Assembly: GCA_030157785.1 (NCBI GenBank)
Contig: JAOAUC010000008.1
Location: forward strand, 1 to 64,000
Length of the DNA: 64,000 nucleotides
DNA from: Zoogloea oleivorans
GTDB taxonomy: Bacteria; Pseudomonadota; Gammaproteobacteria; Burkholderiales; Rhodocyclaceae
Direction of reading: 5' to 3'
Shown piece after piece: positions 40,872 through 50,171 of the stretch. Every line of letters begins with the position of its first letter. Position 1 is the first letter of the stretch. The notes under the pieces are model-generated. The model was given only the letters and a program-made list of their open reading frames with translations. It was not told the origin of the DNA and made no database searches. Both the position numbers and the translations under genes were made by a program.

Positions 40872-42073
40872 AACCTGCCTTTTTTGGTGCCTTGCGGCGC
40901 CCCTTGTCCGGCTGGTCTGCCGGAATCGTTGTGGCCTTCGTGCTGGCCGCTTGTGGCGGCGGCGGTGGGGCTGGCGATCAGGCCGGCGTGGGCACCGGCG
41001 GCACCGGCACCATTTCGAGCACGGTGACCGTGGGGCCGATTTCCGGCTTCGGCTCGGTGATCATCGCCGGCGTTCGCTACGACGACACCACCGCCACCGT
41101 GAGCGACGAGGACGGCAACGCCCGCAGTCGCACTGATCTCAAGCTGGGCATGCTCACGGCGATCACCGGCAGCGCCGATTTCGTGGCTGGCACCGGCGTG
41201 GCGACGGGTATCCGTTACGGCAGCGAGATACTTGGCCCGGTGACGACCGTGGATGCCGGCGCCGGCACATTCCGCGTGCTGGGTGTGACCGTCAGCGTCA
41301 AGCCGTCCACTGTTTTCGACGACCGGCTGGCCGGGCTGTCGGCCCTGCGGGTCGGCGACCGGGTCGAGGTGTACGGCCTCTACAACGCGGCCGCCGGTGG
41401 CTACACGGCCACCCGCATCGAGCCGCAAGCCCTGGCGACCCGCTTCAAGCTGCGCGGTGCGGTCGAGGCGCTGGATGCCACCAACCGGCGCTTCACCCTG
41501 GCCGGGGCGGTCATCGACTACACCGGTGTTCCTGCCGCGCAGTTGCCGACCCTTGCCAACGGGATGATCGTCCGTGCCTCGGCGACCCGCCTGCCTGCCG
41601 CGGGCGTGTGGGCCGTGGATTCCCTTGGTGCGGCCCCGCGGGCGGTGCTGGCCGACGGAGAGGCCAAGATCGAGGGCGATATTGCAGCGTTCGCGTCAGC
41701 TACGTCCTTTGTGGTGGACGGGGTGACGGTGGATGCCGCTGGCGCCGCCATCGCCGGCACCCTCGGGGTCGGCATGCGGGTCAAGGTGGAAGGCACGGTA
41801 CGTAGTGGCGTGCTGCTGGCCAAGGAGATCGAGGCCAGCGATGAGGATGCCGAGGACCGCGAGGAGTTCGAGATTACCGCGCTGATCACGGGTTTCGACG
41901 CCGTCACCCAGCGCTTCAGCCTGCGTGGCCAGTTGATCGACGCGAGCGGTGCAGTGCGTTTCGAGAACGGCACCCGGGCCACGCTGGCCAACGGGCGGAA
42001 GGTCGAGCTGAAGGGCTACTTCGATGCCGGCGCCGGGGCGGTGGTCGCCACGAGGATCCACTTCGAGGACTGA
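40868..42073 (+). CDS. DUF5666 lipoprotein
   Basis: The GTG start overlaps the previous stop; the 401-residue product has a lipoprotein signal (SGWSAGIVVAFVLAACGGGGG, lipid Cys29). The mature part has five or six repeated beta-rich DUF5666 units of about 65 residues, each with a pattern like VTVDAAGAAIAGTLGVGMRVKVEGTV. DUF5666 proteins resemble OB-fold repeats; the function is unknown. It is followed after 47 bases by the cytochrome c gene. Confidence 0.85.
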   Translation: MKPAFFGALRRPLSGWSAGIVVAFVLAACGGGGGAGDQAGVGTGGTGTISSTVTVGPISGFGSVIIAGVRYDDTTATVSDEDGNARSRTDLKLGMLTAITGSADFVAGTGVATGIRYGSEILGPVTTVDAGAGTFRVLGVTVSVKPSTVFDDRLAGLSALRVGDRVEVYGLYNAAAGGYTATRIEPQALATRFKLRGAVEALDATNRRFTLAGAVIDYTGVPAAQLPTLANGMIVRASATRLPAAGVWAVDSLGAAPRAVLADGEAKIEGDIAAFASATSFVVDGVTVDAAGAAIAGTLGVGMRVKVEGTVRSGVLLAKEIEASDEDAEDREEFEITALITGFDAVTQRFSLRGQLIDASGAVRFENGTRATLANGRKVELKGYFDAGAGAVVATRIHFED

Positions 42074-42120
42074 CGGGTTTTGATGCGTTCGCCACCGCGG
42101 GCGCCAAAAGGAGGAGAGAC

Positions 42121-42507
42121 ATGATGAAGTCACACCGGAAATACCTGGCAGGCGCCGGCGCGCTGGCCTTGCTGCTGGCGGCTGCGGCAGCCGATGCGGC
42201 GCCACCGGCGGGCCGCTTGCTGGCCGCCCAGTGCGCCCAGTGCCACGGCACCAACGGACAGGCGGTCGGCGGCATGGAGAAACTGGCCGGGGAGAGTGAA
42301 AGCGAGATCTACGGCGAGCTGATCAAGATGAAGGCCAACATCAAGCCCAACGAGATCATGCATCGCCAGGCCGCCGGCTACACCGATGCGCAGATCCGCC
42401 TGATGGCCCGCTATTACGCCACCGGAGGCAAGACGACGGCGACTGGCACTTCGACGTCCTCCTCGAACACTGGCGACTCACGCCGCCGCAAGTCGCACGA
42501 CGACTGA
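42121..42507 (+). CDS. Class I cytochrome c (FccA-like subunit)
   Basis: A signal peptide (KYLAGAGALALLLAAAAADA) precedes one haem-binding motif CAQCH (Cys38, Cys41, His42). The sixth ligand is probably the Met in NEIMHRQAAGYTDAQIRLMARYYA. The 128-residue protein resembles the cytochrome subunit of flavocytochrome c sulfide dehydrogenase, whose flavoprotein gene is 26 bases downstream. The last 25 residues are an unusual Ser/Thr run ending in RRRKSHDD that is not part of the haem domain. Confidence 0.85.
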   Translation: MMKSHRKYLAGAGALALLLAAAAADAAPPAGRLLAAQCAQCHGTNGQAVGGMEKLAGESESEIYGELIKMKANIKPNEIMHRQAAGYTDAQIRLMARYYATGGKTTATGTSTSSSNTGDSRRRKSHDD

Positions 42508-42533
42508 GCGAACCGAATCCGAAGGGACACACC

Positions 42534-43790
42534 ATGTTTTCGCCCAATCGTCGCAAACTCATCCAGGCCTCCGGCATGCTGCTCGCCGCCGGTGCCTTTC
42601 CCCTGTCGCTGCGTGCCCAGCTTGCCGCCCCTCGCGTGGTGGTGATCGGCGGCGGCTTTGCCGGCGCCACGCTCGCCAAATATGTCCGGATGTGGAATCC
42701 GAAGATCCAGGTCACCCTGATCGAGCCCAATCCGACCCACGTCTCGTGCATCCTCAGCAACCTGGTGATGACCGGCGCCATGGCGATGACCGACATCACC
42801 ATCCGCTACGACAACCTGCGCACCAAGTACGGCGTGACCATCGTTGCCGACCGGGCCATCGGCATCGATCCGGTCAACCGCAAGGTCAGCACCCAGAACG
42901 GCACCGTGATTCCCTACGACAAGCTGGTTCTCGCCCCGGGCATCGATTTCGATGCCATTCCGGGCCTCGATCCGGCGGTCGTCCCGCATGCCTGGCAGGC
43001 CGGCCCCCAAACGCTGGCACTGAAGGGCCTGGTCCAGTCGGTGCCCGCCGGTGGCACCTTCCTGATGTCGATTCCCAAGGCCCCGTACCGCTGCCCGCCG
43101 GGCCCTTACGAGCGAGCCTGTCTGGTTGCCGACACCCTGCTGCGCAACCGCCGGGCCGGCAAGGTGATCGTGCTCGATGCCAATCCCGACGTGGTGGCCG
43201 AGCCGCATACCTTCCACACCGCCTTCCAGACCACCTACGCCAGCGTGATCGAGTATCACCCGAGCACCACGGTGGATTCGGTGGATTGGGCCAACAAGAC
43301 CATCAACACCAACTGGGGCCCGATCCGCGTGGACGCGGCCAACATCATCCCGGGTCAGCGGGCCGGCAAGGTGGTCGCCAGTGCGGGCCTGCTGGGCAGC
43401 GATCCGGCTACCCGCTGGGCCTCGGTCAATCCGCTCAACTACGAGTCCACGCTGGTGCCCAACGTGCACGTGATCGGCGACTCCCAGGGGACCGGCCAGC
43501 CCAAGTCGGGCCACATGGCCAACTCGGAAGCCAAGGTCTGTGCCGACGCGCTCATCCGCTATTTCGCCGGCGAAGCACCAGACCCGGCACCGATGACCAA
43601 TTCCGCCTGCTACAGCCCGATCACCTCGAAAACCGCTTCGTGGCTGACGGTTGTCTTTGGCTACGACGCGGCCACCGGGCTGATGAAGCCGGTGCCCAAC
43701 ACCCTTGCCGAAGCGCCGTCCCCGTCCAGCGAGCACTACAAGGACATGTTCGGCTGGGCGAAGAACCTGTTCGCCGACAGTTTCAGCTGA
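42534..43790 (+). CDS. Flavocytochrome c sulfide dehydrogenase flavoprotein (FccB/SoxF-like)
   Basis: The 418-residue protein starts with a twin-arginine signal (MFSPNRRKLIQASGMLLAAG), so it is exported folded. A FAD/NAD-type dinucleotide fold (RVVVIGGGFAGATLAKYVR) and an FCSD C-terminal domain follow. Two cysteines at the redox disulfide positions of FccB are present (YRCPPGPYERAC and MTNSACYSP). FccB oxidises sulfide, passing electrons to FccA; the adjacent cytochrome supports this. Other thiol or sulfur substrates cannot be excluded, as FCSD-type proteins are also found in organisms not known to oxidise sulfide. Confidence 0.88.
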   Translation: MFSPNRRKLIQASGMLLAAGAFPLSLRAQLAAPRVVVIGGGFAGATLAKYVRMWNPKIQVTLIEPNPTHVSCILSNLVMTGAMAMTDITIRYDNLRTKYGVTIVADRAIGIDPVNRKVSTQNGTVIPYDKLVLAPGIDFDAIPGLDPAVVPHAWQAGPQTLALKGLVQSVPAGGTFLMSIPKAPYRCPPGPYERACLVADTLLRNRRAGKVIVLDANPDVVAEPHTFHTAFQTTYASVIEYHPSTTVDSVDWANKTINTNWGPIRVDAANIIPGQRAGKVVASAGLLGSDPATRWASVNPLNYESTLVPNVHVIGDSQGTGQPKSGHMANSEAKVCADALIRYFAGEAPDPAPMTNSACYSPITSKTASWLTVVFGYDAATGLMKPVPNTLAEAPSPSSEHYKDMFGWAKNLFADSFS

Positions 43791-43846
43791 TGTGGTGATG
43801 GAGGGCGTCCCTGGTGACGCCCTTTTCTATTGATGGAGGAGGGGAC

Positions 43847-44956
43847 ATGAACAGAAAAACCGTGTCGGGTCTTGGTTTGGTCATCGCCGCGGCCTTCATG
43901 CCGACGGCTGCAAGCGCGGGCGTGATCGGCATGCTCGGCAACTTCGATGTGATCAACGATACCGGCAAGACGGCCCATGGTTTCGAGATCGAGCTGGAGG
44001 GCCTGCACGCCGGTGACATCACCGACACTTTCGGCGGTGTCGGGCGCGGTTTTCCGAGTGGTCGCGGTTTTGACCCGTCGAGCAGTGTGGTGCGCTACGG
44101 CGCGCCGACCATCTCCGAATATTCCAGCGGCGGCACCTTTGGCACCCGGGTTACTTACATGGGCCTGTTTGACGGGACCAGTTGGGATTACGGCACCCCG
44201 AGCGGCAGTTTCGTGACCCCCGGCGACAACTGCTGGTCGGGCGGTGGTGTGGGCTATTCGGCGAGCACCCCGTGTGACCACTTCGGCGTCGGGACGAGTG
44301 CCAATGCACTCAAGACCACCTACAGCTGGCTGCTCGAGGCGGCGACGCCGGGTGTTCTGACAAACGGCACGGTGAGTCTGCCGGCGCCGGCCTGGAACAT
44401 CATTCCGGCTGCTCCGCCCGCCGCTGGCCAGCCGCCCGCGCCGCCGGTCGTGGTGGCGCAGATTGCCGCGCCGGCCCCGGAAGCCCAGGACCGGTTTGGC
44501 GAGGCGATCTGGGTCAAAGTGTTCACCACCGAGCTGGAAGATGCCATCGGCCTCGAGGAGCTGGTCGGCGACAACGCCAAGGTGAAGCAGGCGGAAACCG
44601 AAGTGGAGTGGCAACTGCTGCAGAGGGATCCGGGCAACCCGAACTCCGGCCAGCTGGAAAGCGGCTACGGGGCGCCGGTCGGGCCCAATGCGGCGTCGAT
44701 TCTTCGCCGTTACGAGTTCTTCAAGTACGCCGGGATGTACGATCCGGAAAGCAACGAGGCCCTGGTCGGGAGCGATTCCAACCCGACGCCGGACGAGATC
44801 GGCACCTACCTGGGGGCGCAGAACGCAGCGCTCAACCTGGATGTGGCCCAGATCATCGACCCGAATCCGCCGGGCCAGGTGCCGGAGCCTGCCAGCATCG
44901 CTCTGGCGCTGTCAGGCCTGGGTGCCCTTGGTCTGGCGGTTCGCCGCCGGCGCTGA
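43847..44956 (+). CDS. PEP-CTERM sorting domain protein
   Basis: A GGAGGAGGGG site precedes the ATG. The 369-residue protein has a signal peptide (MNRKTVSGLGLVIAAAFMPTAASA), a long mature part with Pro/Ala-rich linker (about 195-215), and a classic PEP-CTERM tail (VPEPASIALALSGLGALGLAVRRRR). These tails are recognised by exosortase EpsH/XrtA and occur on biofilm or surface proteins. No exosortase gene is in the window. It lies 56 bases after the flavoprotein gene, so it may be the last gene of the cluster. The last 45 bases overlap the convergent ceramidase gene. Confidence 0.88.
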   Translation: MNRKTVSGLGLVIAAAFMPTAASAGVIGMLGNFDVINDTGKTAHGFEIELEGLHAGDITDTFGGVGRGFPSGRGFDPSSSVVRYGAPTISEYSSGGTFGTRVTYMGLFDGTSWDYGTPSGSFVTPGDNCWSGGGVGYSASTPCDHFGVGTSANALKTTYSWLLEAATPGVLTNGTVSLPAPAWNIIPAAPPAAGQPPAPPVVVAQIAAPAPEAQDRFGEAIWVKVFTTELEDAIGLEELVGDNAKVKQAETEVEWQLLQRDPGNPNSGQLESGYGAPVGPNAASILRRYEFFKYAGMYDPESNEALVGSDSNPTPDEIGTYLGAQNAALNLDVAQIIDPNPPGQVPEPASIALALSGLGALGLAVRRRR

Positions 44957-45595
44957 ACCGGCCAGCAGGCCGCGCATGCAGCAGTACAGCATGGCGGCAT
45001 TGATCAGGTGCCAGCCCACGTGGGTGCCCAGAGGCCAGGCCGTGCAGACGGCCTGGTCGATGGCCCGGCAGGTAATGCTGACGAGGAAAAGCCCGCTGGC
45101 CCGCAGCAGCCACGGGCTTGAGGCGGGCGCCAGCGGGTGGGCACGCCAGGCGCAGAACAGCAGCAGGGCAAAGGGCGGCAGGTAGATTTCCGAGCCGTTC
45201 AGGGGCAGCACCGGCAAGGTGCGTGTGGCAAGCCCGAAAAGCCCGGCAAGCATTACAAAGCCGCCCAGCCCGCGCCAGGCGGCTGCTTCGCCTTTGCCGA
45301 GGATGCGCACCTGGAAGCGCTGGAAATAGGCGAGCACGAAAATCCCGATGAAGCCGATGTCGAGCACCGCCGCCCAGCGGGTTGCCACGGTGTGGAAGAC
45401 CAGGCTGCCGAGTCCGACCGCCGCAATCAGGCCGATCAGCAGGCGTGTGTCCCGCGCGGGCTGGCGGCCAGCGCTTCGCCACAACATGACGACGACGGCG
45501 ATGAAGGCGAGGTTGCTGAGGGCATTGACCGGCTCGGACCACAGCTCCGGGCCGGTGCGCTCGCAGTACATGTCGATGCTCTCCGCCCAGTTCAT
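44912..45595 (-). CDS. Ceramidase-like (alkaline ceramidase/CREST) membrane protein
   Basis: The 227-residue protein has seven membrane helices and the residues of alkaline ceramidases: SEPVNALSNLAF, SLVFHTVATRWAAVLDIGFI (Ser, His, Asp) and GTHVGWHLINA (two His) that would form the zinc site. It may hydrolyse an amide-linked lipid; bacterial substrates are not established. Its start overlaps the stop of the Bcr/CflA gene (ATGA), so the two are co-transcribed. Confidence 0.82.
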   Translation of the reverse strand: MNWAESIDMYCERTGPELWSEPVNALSNLAFIAVVVMLWRSAGRQPARDTRLLIGLIAAVGLGSLVFHTVATRWAAVLDIGFIGIFVLAYFQRFQVRILGKGEAAAWRGLGGFVMLAGLFGLATRTLPVLPLNGSEIYLPPFALLLFCAWRAHPLAPASSPWLLRASGLFLVSITCRAIDQAVCTAWPLGTHVGWHLINAAMLYCCMRGLLAGSAPAANRQTKGTQA

Positions 45596-46800
45596 GGCAG
45601 CACCTCATCCGGCTGCACGCGTGTGCGGTGATACAGCGCCCACCACAGGCCGAAACAGGCGAGGCCAAGCAGCAGCAGGCCGGCCATGCCGCCAGCCAGC
45701 CCACGTACCGAATCCCACAGGACCGGTGCCAGCAGCCCGGCGGCCAGCGAGCTGACCAGCATCTGCAGGAAGCTCTGGCAACTGGAGGCGATACCCCGGT
45801 GGGTCGGGAAATGCTCGAGGGCGAGGAGGGTCAGGCTGGGCATGGCGATGGCCATGCCGAAGTTGTAGAGCATGATCGGAAGCACCGACTGGGGCAGGCC
45901 GGGCGCAAGCAGGTAACTCACGGCCAGATTGATGGCTGCGGCGGCCAGCATCACGCCGAAGCCGATGCCGATGGTGCGCGCCTGCGAGAGCCGGCCGGCA
46001 AGCCGCGCCGACAGGCCCGAGCCGGCCATCATGCCGAGCACGCCGGGAATGAAGAACCAGCCGAAGCCGGTTTCCGGCAGGCCGAGGTGCTGCATCAGGA
46101 AGACCGGCGCCGACAGCACGTAGATGAAGAAGCCATTGAAGTTGAGGCTCACCGCAAAGGTCAGCAGCAGGAAACCCGGTGTCGTGAAGACATGCTTGTA
46201 GCGCTGTGCCAGCGGGCCGGGGTGGAGCGGGTGGCGGGCTTCCGGGGGGTGGGTTTCGGGCAGTTTCCAGGCGGTGAGGGCGGCCAGGGCCAGGCCGAGC
46301 AGGGACAGAAAGACGAAGACGGCGCGCCAGCCGAAGACGCTGAAAATCCAGCCGCCGAGGATCGGTGCGATGGCCGGGCCGACCGCGAAGGCCATGCTCA
46401 CGTGGCTCATCAGGCGCTGGGCGGCCGGGCCTTCCAGCAGGTCGCGCACCACCGCGCGCCCGATCACCATGCCGGCGCCGGCGCTGATGCCTTGCAGGCC
46501 GCGCCCGATCAGCAGGGTGTTGATGCTGTCGGCAAACACGCAGACGAGGGACGCCAGCATGAACAGCAGCATCGACACGACAATCACCCGCTTGCGTCCG
46601 TAGGCGTCGGAAATGGCGCCGTGCCACAGCACCATCACGCCCATCGGCAGCATGTAGGCGGTGAGGGTTTGCTGGACTTCGATCTGCGTGGCGTGGAGGT
46701 CTGCGCCGATGGCGTGCAGGGCCGGCAGGTAGGTGTCGATCGAGAATGGGCCGACGGTGGCGAGCGCTGCAAGGAGCGCCGCCAGCTGGAGGTAAGGCAT
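45592..46800 (-). CDS. Bcr/CflA family drug efflux transporter (MFS)
   Basis: The ATG at 46800 gives 402 residues and about 12 membrane helices. The first helix block (LAALLAALATVGPFSIDTYLPALHAIGADL), the loop GAISDAYGRKRVI and the RAVVRDLLEG motif at the end of helix 5 are signatures of Bcr/CflA exporters (bicyclomycin, chloramphenicol and other substrates). A longer frame exists upstream, but the sequence before this ATG does not fit the family. Confidence 0.88.
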   Translation of the reverse strand: MPYLQLAALLAALATVGPFSIDTYLPALHAIGADLHATQIEVQQTLTAYMLPMGVMVLWHGAISDAYGRKRVIVVSMLLFMLASLVCVFADSINTLLIGRGLQGISAGAGMVIGRAVVRDLLEGPAAQRLMSHVSMAFAVGPAIAPILGGWIFSVFGWRAVFVFLSLLGLALAALTAWKLPETHPPEARHPLHPGPLAQRYKHVFTTPGFLLLTFAVSLNFNGFFIYVLSAPVFLMQHLGLPETGFGWFFIPGVLGMMAGSGLSARLAGRLSQARTIGIGFGVMLAAAAINLAVSYLLAPGLPQSVLPIMLYNFGMAIAMPSLTLLALEHFPTHRGIASSCQSFLQMLVSSLAAGLLAPVLWDSVRGLAGGMAGLLLLGLACFGLWWALYHRTRVQPDEVLP

Positions 46801-46861
46801 GGATTTGTCCGGTGTCGGGGTGCCGTTCGACACCCCGGGTGCTGCGGCGTTCTGGGCGGAG

Positions 46862-47257
46862 TTATTCGACGGCGTGGATCTTGTTGACGTAGTAGCTGGT
46901 TTCGCCGAAGCAGGTGGACGGGATGCCCACGTGCTGCTCGTAAGAAAGGGCGACGCGCTTGCCCATGACTGCGTTGATCTCGGCCGCCACCTTGTCGTCA
47001 CGGACGGTGAAGTTGAAGATTTCCGGCATGCTGCCGGGAATGGCGACGATGGCCAGTTCGCCTTCCCAGGTCTTGCACAGCCAGCCCTTCTGCGAGAATT
47101 TCTGAACGTAACCGGCGCGCTCGCCAGCGGAGTAGTTCCAGCTCAACACCATGTAGGTGTAGGCGATGAAAAGACCGCCGAGCAGGACGACGAAGCCGAC
47201 AAACCACAAGAACCAGTTCTTGGCGCGCGGGGCGCCGTTGGGAAGCGTTGATGCCAA
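46862..47257 (-). CDS. Single-pass membrane hypothetical protein
   Basis: A TTG start is chosen: CAGGAG lies six bases upstream of it, and the product (131 residues) begins with a short hydrophilic segment and one membrane helix (WFLWFVGFVVLLGGLFIAYTYMVL). A periplasmic domain of about 80 residues follows, with a single pair of cysteines (WLCKTW and STCFGE) that could form a disulfide. Some betaproteobacterial proteins of this layout are annotated only as hypothetical; no function known. It lies between ComM and the efflux gene. Confidence 0.7.
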   Translation of the reverse strand: MASTLPNGAPRAKNWFLWFVGFVVLLGGLFIAYTYMVLSWNYSAGERAGYVQKFSQKGWLCKTWEGELAIVAIPGSMPEIFNFTVRDDKVAAEINAVMGKRVALSYEQHVGIPSTCFGETSYYVNKIHAVE

Positions 47258-47276
47258 TTGAAACTCCTGATGCTGG

Positions 47277-48776
47277 TTAAACGAATTCGCTGAGGCCACG
47301 GCGACTCTGGATAGCTTCGGCCACATGGGCCGCGCCGATATTGTCGGCCTCGTTCATGTCGGCGATTGTACGCGCGACCTTCAGAATGCGATGGTAACCG
47401 CGGGCCGACAGTCCGAGGCGATCGATGGCGGTGGCGAGCAGTTTGGCGCCGGCGGCGTCGGGTTCACACCAGCGCTCGATCTCGGCGCCGGCGAGGCGGG
47501 CGTTGGGCTTGCCCTGGCGGGCCTGCTGGATAGCCCAGGTGCGGATGACCCGTTCGCGCACGGCGACCGAGCCCTCGCCGGCGGCCGCCGCCTGGAGCTG
47601 CGCGGCGGGCAGGGCCGGCACTTCGAGGAGCAGGTCGATGCGATCGAGCAGGGGCCCGGAGAGCTTGTTGCGGTAGCGGCTGATCTGGTCGGGCGTGCAC
47701 CGGCAGCGTCCGTCGGGGTGGCCGTGGAAGCCGCAGGGGCAGGGGTTCATGGCCGCGATGAGCTGGAAGCGGGCCGGGAATTCGGCTCGCCGGGCGGCCC
47801 GCGAGATGGTGATGTGGCCGCTTTCGAGGGGCTCGCGCAGGGCTTCGAGGACGCGGCGGTCGAACTCGGGCAGCTCGTCCAGAAATAAAACCCCATTGTG
47901 GGCGAGGCTGATTTCACCGGGGCGCGGGGTGCTGCCACCGCCAACCAGCGCCGCCGCGGAGGCAGAGTGGTGCGGGGCACGCATCGGGCGGGTACCCCAA
48001 CGCTCGGGGCGGAAGCTGCCTTCGACGGAGTGCACGGCGGCGCTTTCGAGTGCTTCGTCGTCGTCCATCGGCGGCAAGAGGCCAGGCAGGCGCTGGGCCA
48101 GCATGGACTTTCCGGTTCCTGGCGGCCCGTAAAGAAGCAGTGAATGTTGCCCGCTGGCAGCCACTTCCAGGGCGCGGCGGGCGTGGGCCTGGCCTTTTAC
48201 GTCGGCCAGGTCCGGGTAGGCTGGAGGTGGGGCCAGCGGCTGGCCGGAATAGGGGTCGAGGAGGGTGTGGGCGCACAGATGGGCGACCACGGCGGGCAGG
48301 CTGCTGGCCGGCAGGATGGTGACGCCGCTGACCAGGGCGGCCTCGGCGGCATTGGCGGCGGGCAGGATCAGGATGCGGCCGCTGCTGGCCGCCTGTCGGG
48401 CCAGCGCCAGGGCGCCGCGCACCGGGCGCAGTTCGCCGGTGAGGGACAACTCGCCGGCAAATTCGTAACGGTTCAGCCCGTCGGCAGGAATCTGCCCGGA
48501 CGCGGCAAGAATGCCGAGGGCAATCGGCAGGTCGAAGCAGCCGCCTTCTTTTGGCAGGTCGGCCGGGGCGAGGTTGACCGTGATGCGCCGCTGGGGGAAG
48601 TCGAATTGCCCGGTTTGCAGCGCGGCCCGGACCCGGTCGCGAGCCTCGCGCACTTCGACATCCGGGAGACCGACAAGGGTAAAGGCAGGCAATCCATTGG
48701 CAAGATGGACTTCGACGGTGACTTCCGGGGCCAGAAGGCCGACGAGGGCGCGGCTGGTCAGAACGGCCAGGCTCAT
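47277..48776 (-). CDS. comM: YifB/ComM family AAA+ Mg-chelatase-like ATPase
   Basis: The 499-residue protein has an N-terminal Lon-protease-like domain (VEVHLANGLPAFTLVGLPDVEVREARDRVRAALQ), an AAA+ core with Walker A GPPGTGKS and Walker B LFLDELPEF, and a C-terminal Mg-chelatase subdomain. ComM is a hexameric helicase that extends heteroduplex DNA in natural transformation, and this family is widespread also in bacteria not known to be competent. Confidence 0.93.
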   Translation of the reverse strand: MSLAVLTSRALVGLLAPEVTVEVHLANGLPAFTLVGLPDVEVREARDRVRAALQTGQFDFPQRRITVNLAPADLPKEGGCFDLPIALGILAASGQIPADGLNRYEFAGELSLTGELRPVRGALALARQAASSGRILILPAANAAEAALVSGVTILPASSLPAVVAHLCAHTLLDPYSGQPLAPPPAYPDLADVKGQAHARRALEVAASGQHSLLLYGPPGTGKSMLAQRLPGLLPPMDDDEALESAAVHSVEGSFRPERWGTRPMRAPHHSASAAALVGGGSTPRPGEISLAHNGVLFLDELPEFDRRVLEALREPLESGHITISRAARRAEFPARFQLIAAMNPCPCGFHGHPDGRCRCTPDQISRYRNKLSGPLLDRIDLLLEVPALPAAQLQAAAAGEGSVAVRERVIRTWAIQQARQGKPNARLAGAEIERWCEPDAAGAKLLATAIDRLGLSARGYHRILKVARTIADMNEADNIGAAHVAEAIQSRRGLSEFV

Positions 48777-48836
48777 GATGTTCTCGGCATGAAAAATGCC
48801 GAGTGTATCTTTAATGCTGTTCGGCTGCGCGCCTCC

Positions 48837-50096
48837 TCAGCGCCCCACCGGCAGCGTGAGCTGTGGCCCCGGCCCGGTCTTGCCGGTGAGTTCAAGGCGC
48901 GACAGCTCGACCAGCAGCGAGAAGGTGGCCTTGGTGTCCTGGTCGGTTTCGTCTACGTAGAACCAGTGGCCGCGGTAATTGACGGCCACGTGGGCATTGC
49001 CGGGTCTCTCGCTGCTGACGATGGTGCGCACACGGAACAGGTCGCGCATGACTGCGTGCCAGTCGAAGGGCTGACCGGTGGCGTCGCGGGTGACGGTGAC
49101 GAGGCCCCGGGCCTGGTGATCGGCCGGCACTTCGACGCCGTGGCTGACGTAGTAGAGGGTTTGCAGCAGGGAGCGTGTTTCCAGGTCGAGGCTGCTCAGG
49201 CCACCCTTCGGGAAGGCCGAGCGGAAGGGGGTCAGGGCTTCCTGGGTGATGGCCAGTTCGGTGGTGCCGGGGCGCAGGTGGAAGACTTCCTCGAAGGTGC
49301 GCACGTCCGCCGAGTTGATTTCGTCCGGGTCGAGGCGCAGCACCGGGGTGCTGGTCTTGCGGAACAGCCGCCAGCGCCGGCCGTCGTCGTCCGGGCGGTA
49401 TTCGAGGCCGTTCTTCGAGGCCTCGATGAGGTTGCCGGCCGACACGCTGCTGGCCGGCAGGGCTCCGCCTACCTGTTCTTCCTTTTCGGCGAGGCCGAAG
49501 ACGATGGCGCCCCGGTCCTGCATCGCCTGCAGGGCCGCCACTCCACGCAGGAAGTCGCTGACCGGTGGCGCCTGGCGGGGCGTCGGGCCGCTGGCGGTCT
49601 GGGCGTTGGGAATCCAGTTGAGGTTTTCCAGGTAAAGGCGGAAGACCTTGGAGATGGGCCAGGTGGTCTTGGCCAGGTAAATCACCCCATCCAGCGGCAG
49701 GGGCGTGAACAGCTTGCGGGTGAATTCCTGGTCGTCGAGGGGCGTGAGGCTGAAGGTCGGACGGTCGGCGGCCTGGAACTGGGCCTGGGGCAAGACCGTG
49801 GTGAAGCTGCGGTTGATATCACCGCCTGCCGCGGTAAAGAAGGGCAGTACGGCGATGCTCTGGGTGCGTTCGAACTGGGCGGCGATGGACGATACGGCCA
49901 GGCTGCTTGGCGTATCGGTGTAGCGCAGGCGGACGATGTTGAGGAGCAGTTGTTCCTCGGTGGTGCGCTTGATGGCTTCGTTGTACTGCAGGCGCGTCTG
50001 GTCGAGGCTGGCCGGGCCGATGCTGGCGCAGCCGGCAAACGCGCCGCTGACGAGCAGGGCGAGGCTTGCCGTGCGGAGGGTGATCCAGACCTTCAT
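48837..50096 (-). CDS. Conserved hypothetical lipoprotein, 419 aa
   Basis: A lipoprotein signal (LRTASLALLVSGAFAGC, lipid Cys23) heads a 419-residue protein. The mature part contains EAIKRTTEEQLLLNIVRLRYTDTPSSLAVSSIAAQFE, a pattern of a conserved group of proteobacterial outer-membrane lipoproteins without assigned function. No enzyme motif or RTX/TPR repeats were recognised. It stands alone with divergent or separate neighbours. Confidence 0.72.
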   Translation of the reverse strand: MKVWITLRTASLALLVSGAFAGCASIGPASLDQTRLQYNEAIKRTTEEQLLLNIVRLRYTDTPSSLAVSSIAAQFERTQSIAVLPFFTAAGGDINRSFTTVLPQAQFQAADRPTFSLTPLDDQEFTRKLFTPLPLDGVIYLAKTTWPISKVFRLYLENLNWIPNAQTASGPTPRQAPPVSDFLRGVAALQAMQDRGAIVFGLAEKEEQVGGALPASSVSAGNLIEASKNGLEYRPDDDGRRWRLFRKTSTPVLRLDPDEINSADVRTFEEVFHLRPGTTELAITQEALTPFRSAFPKGGLSSLDLETRSLLQTLYYVSHGVEVPADHQARGLVTVTRDATGQPFDWHAVMRDLFRVRTIVSSERPGNAHVAVNYRGHWFYVDETDQDTKATFSLLVELSRLELTGKTGPGPQLTLPVGR

Positions 50097-50171
50097 GAGC
50101 GTATTCCTGCCGTTTCGTTACCGCAATATTGCCGTCATGGCGTTACACGCCGGCGACGGCGTCCGCGCCGT

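Noticed and set aside
46816-46837. CGGGGTG/CACCCCG stem before the Bcr/CflA gene as a terminator of the 46862 gene
   Set aside because: The stem is only seven bases and no T-run follows.
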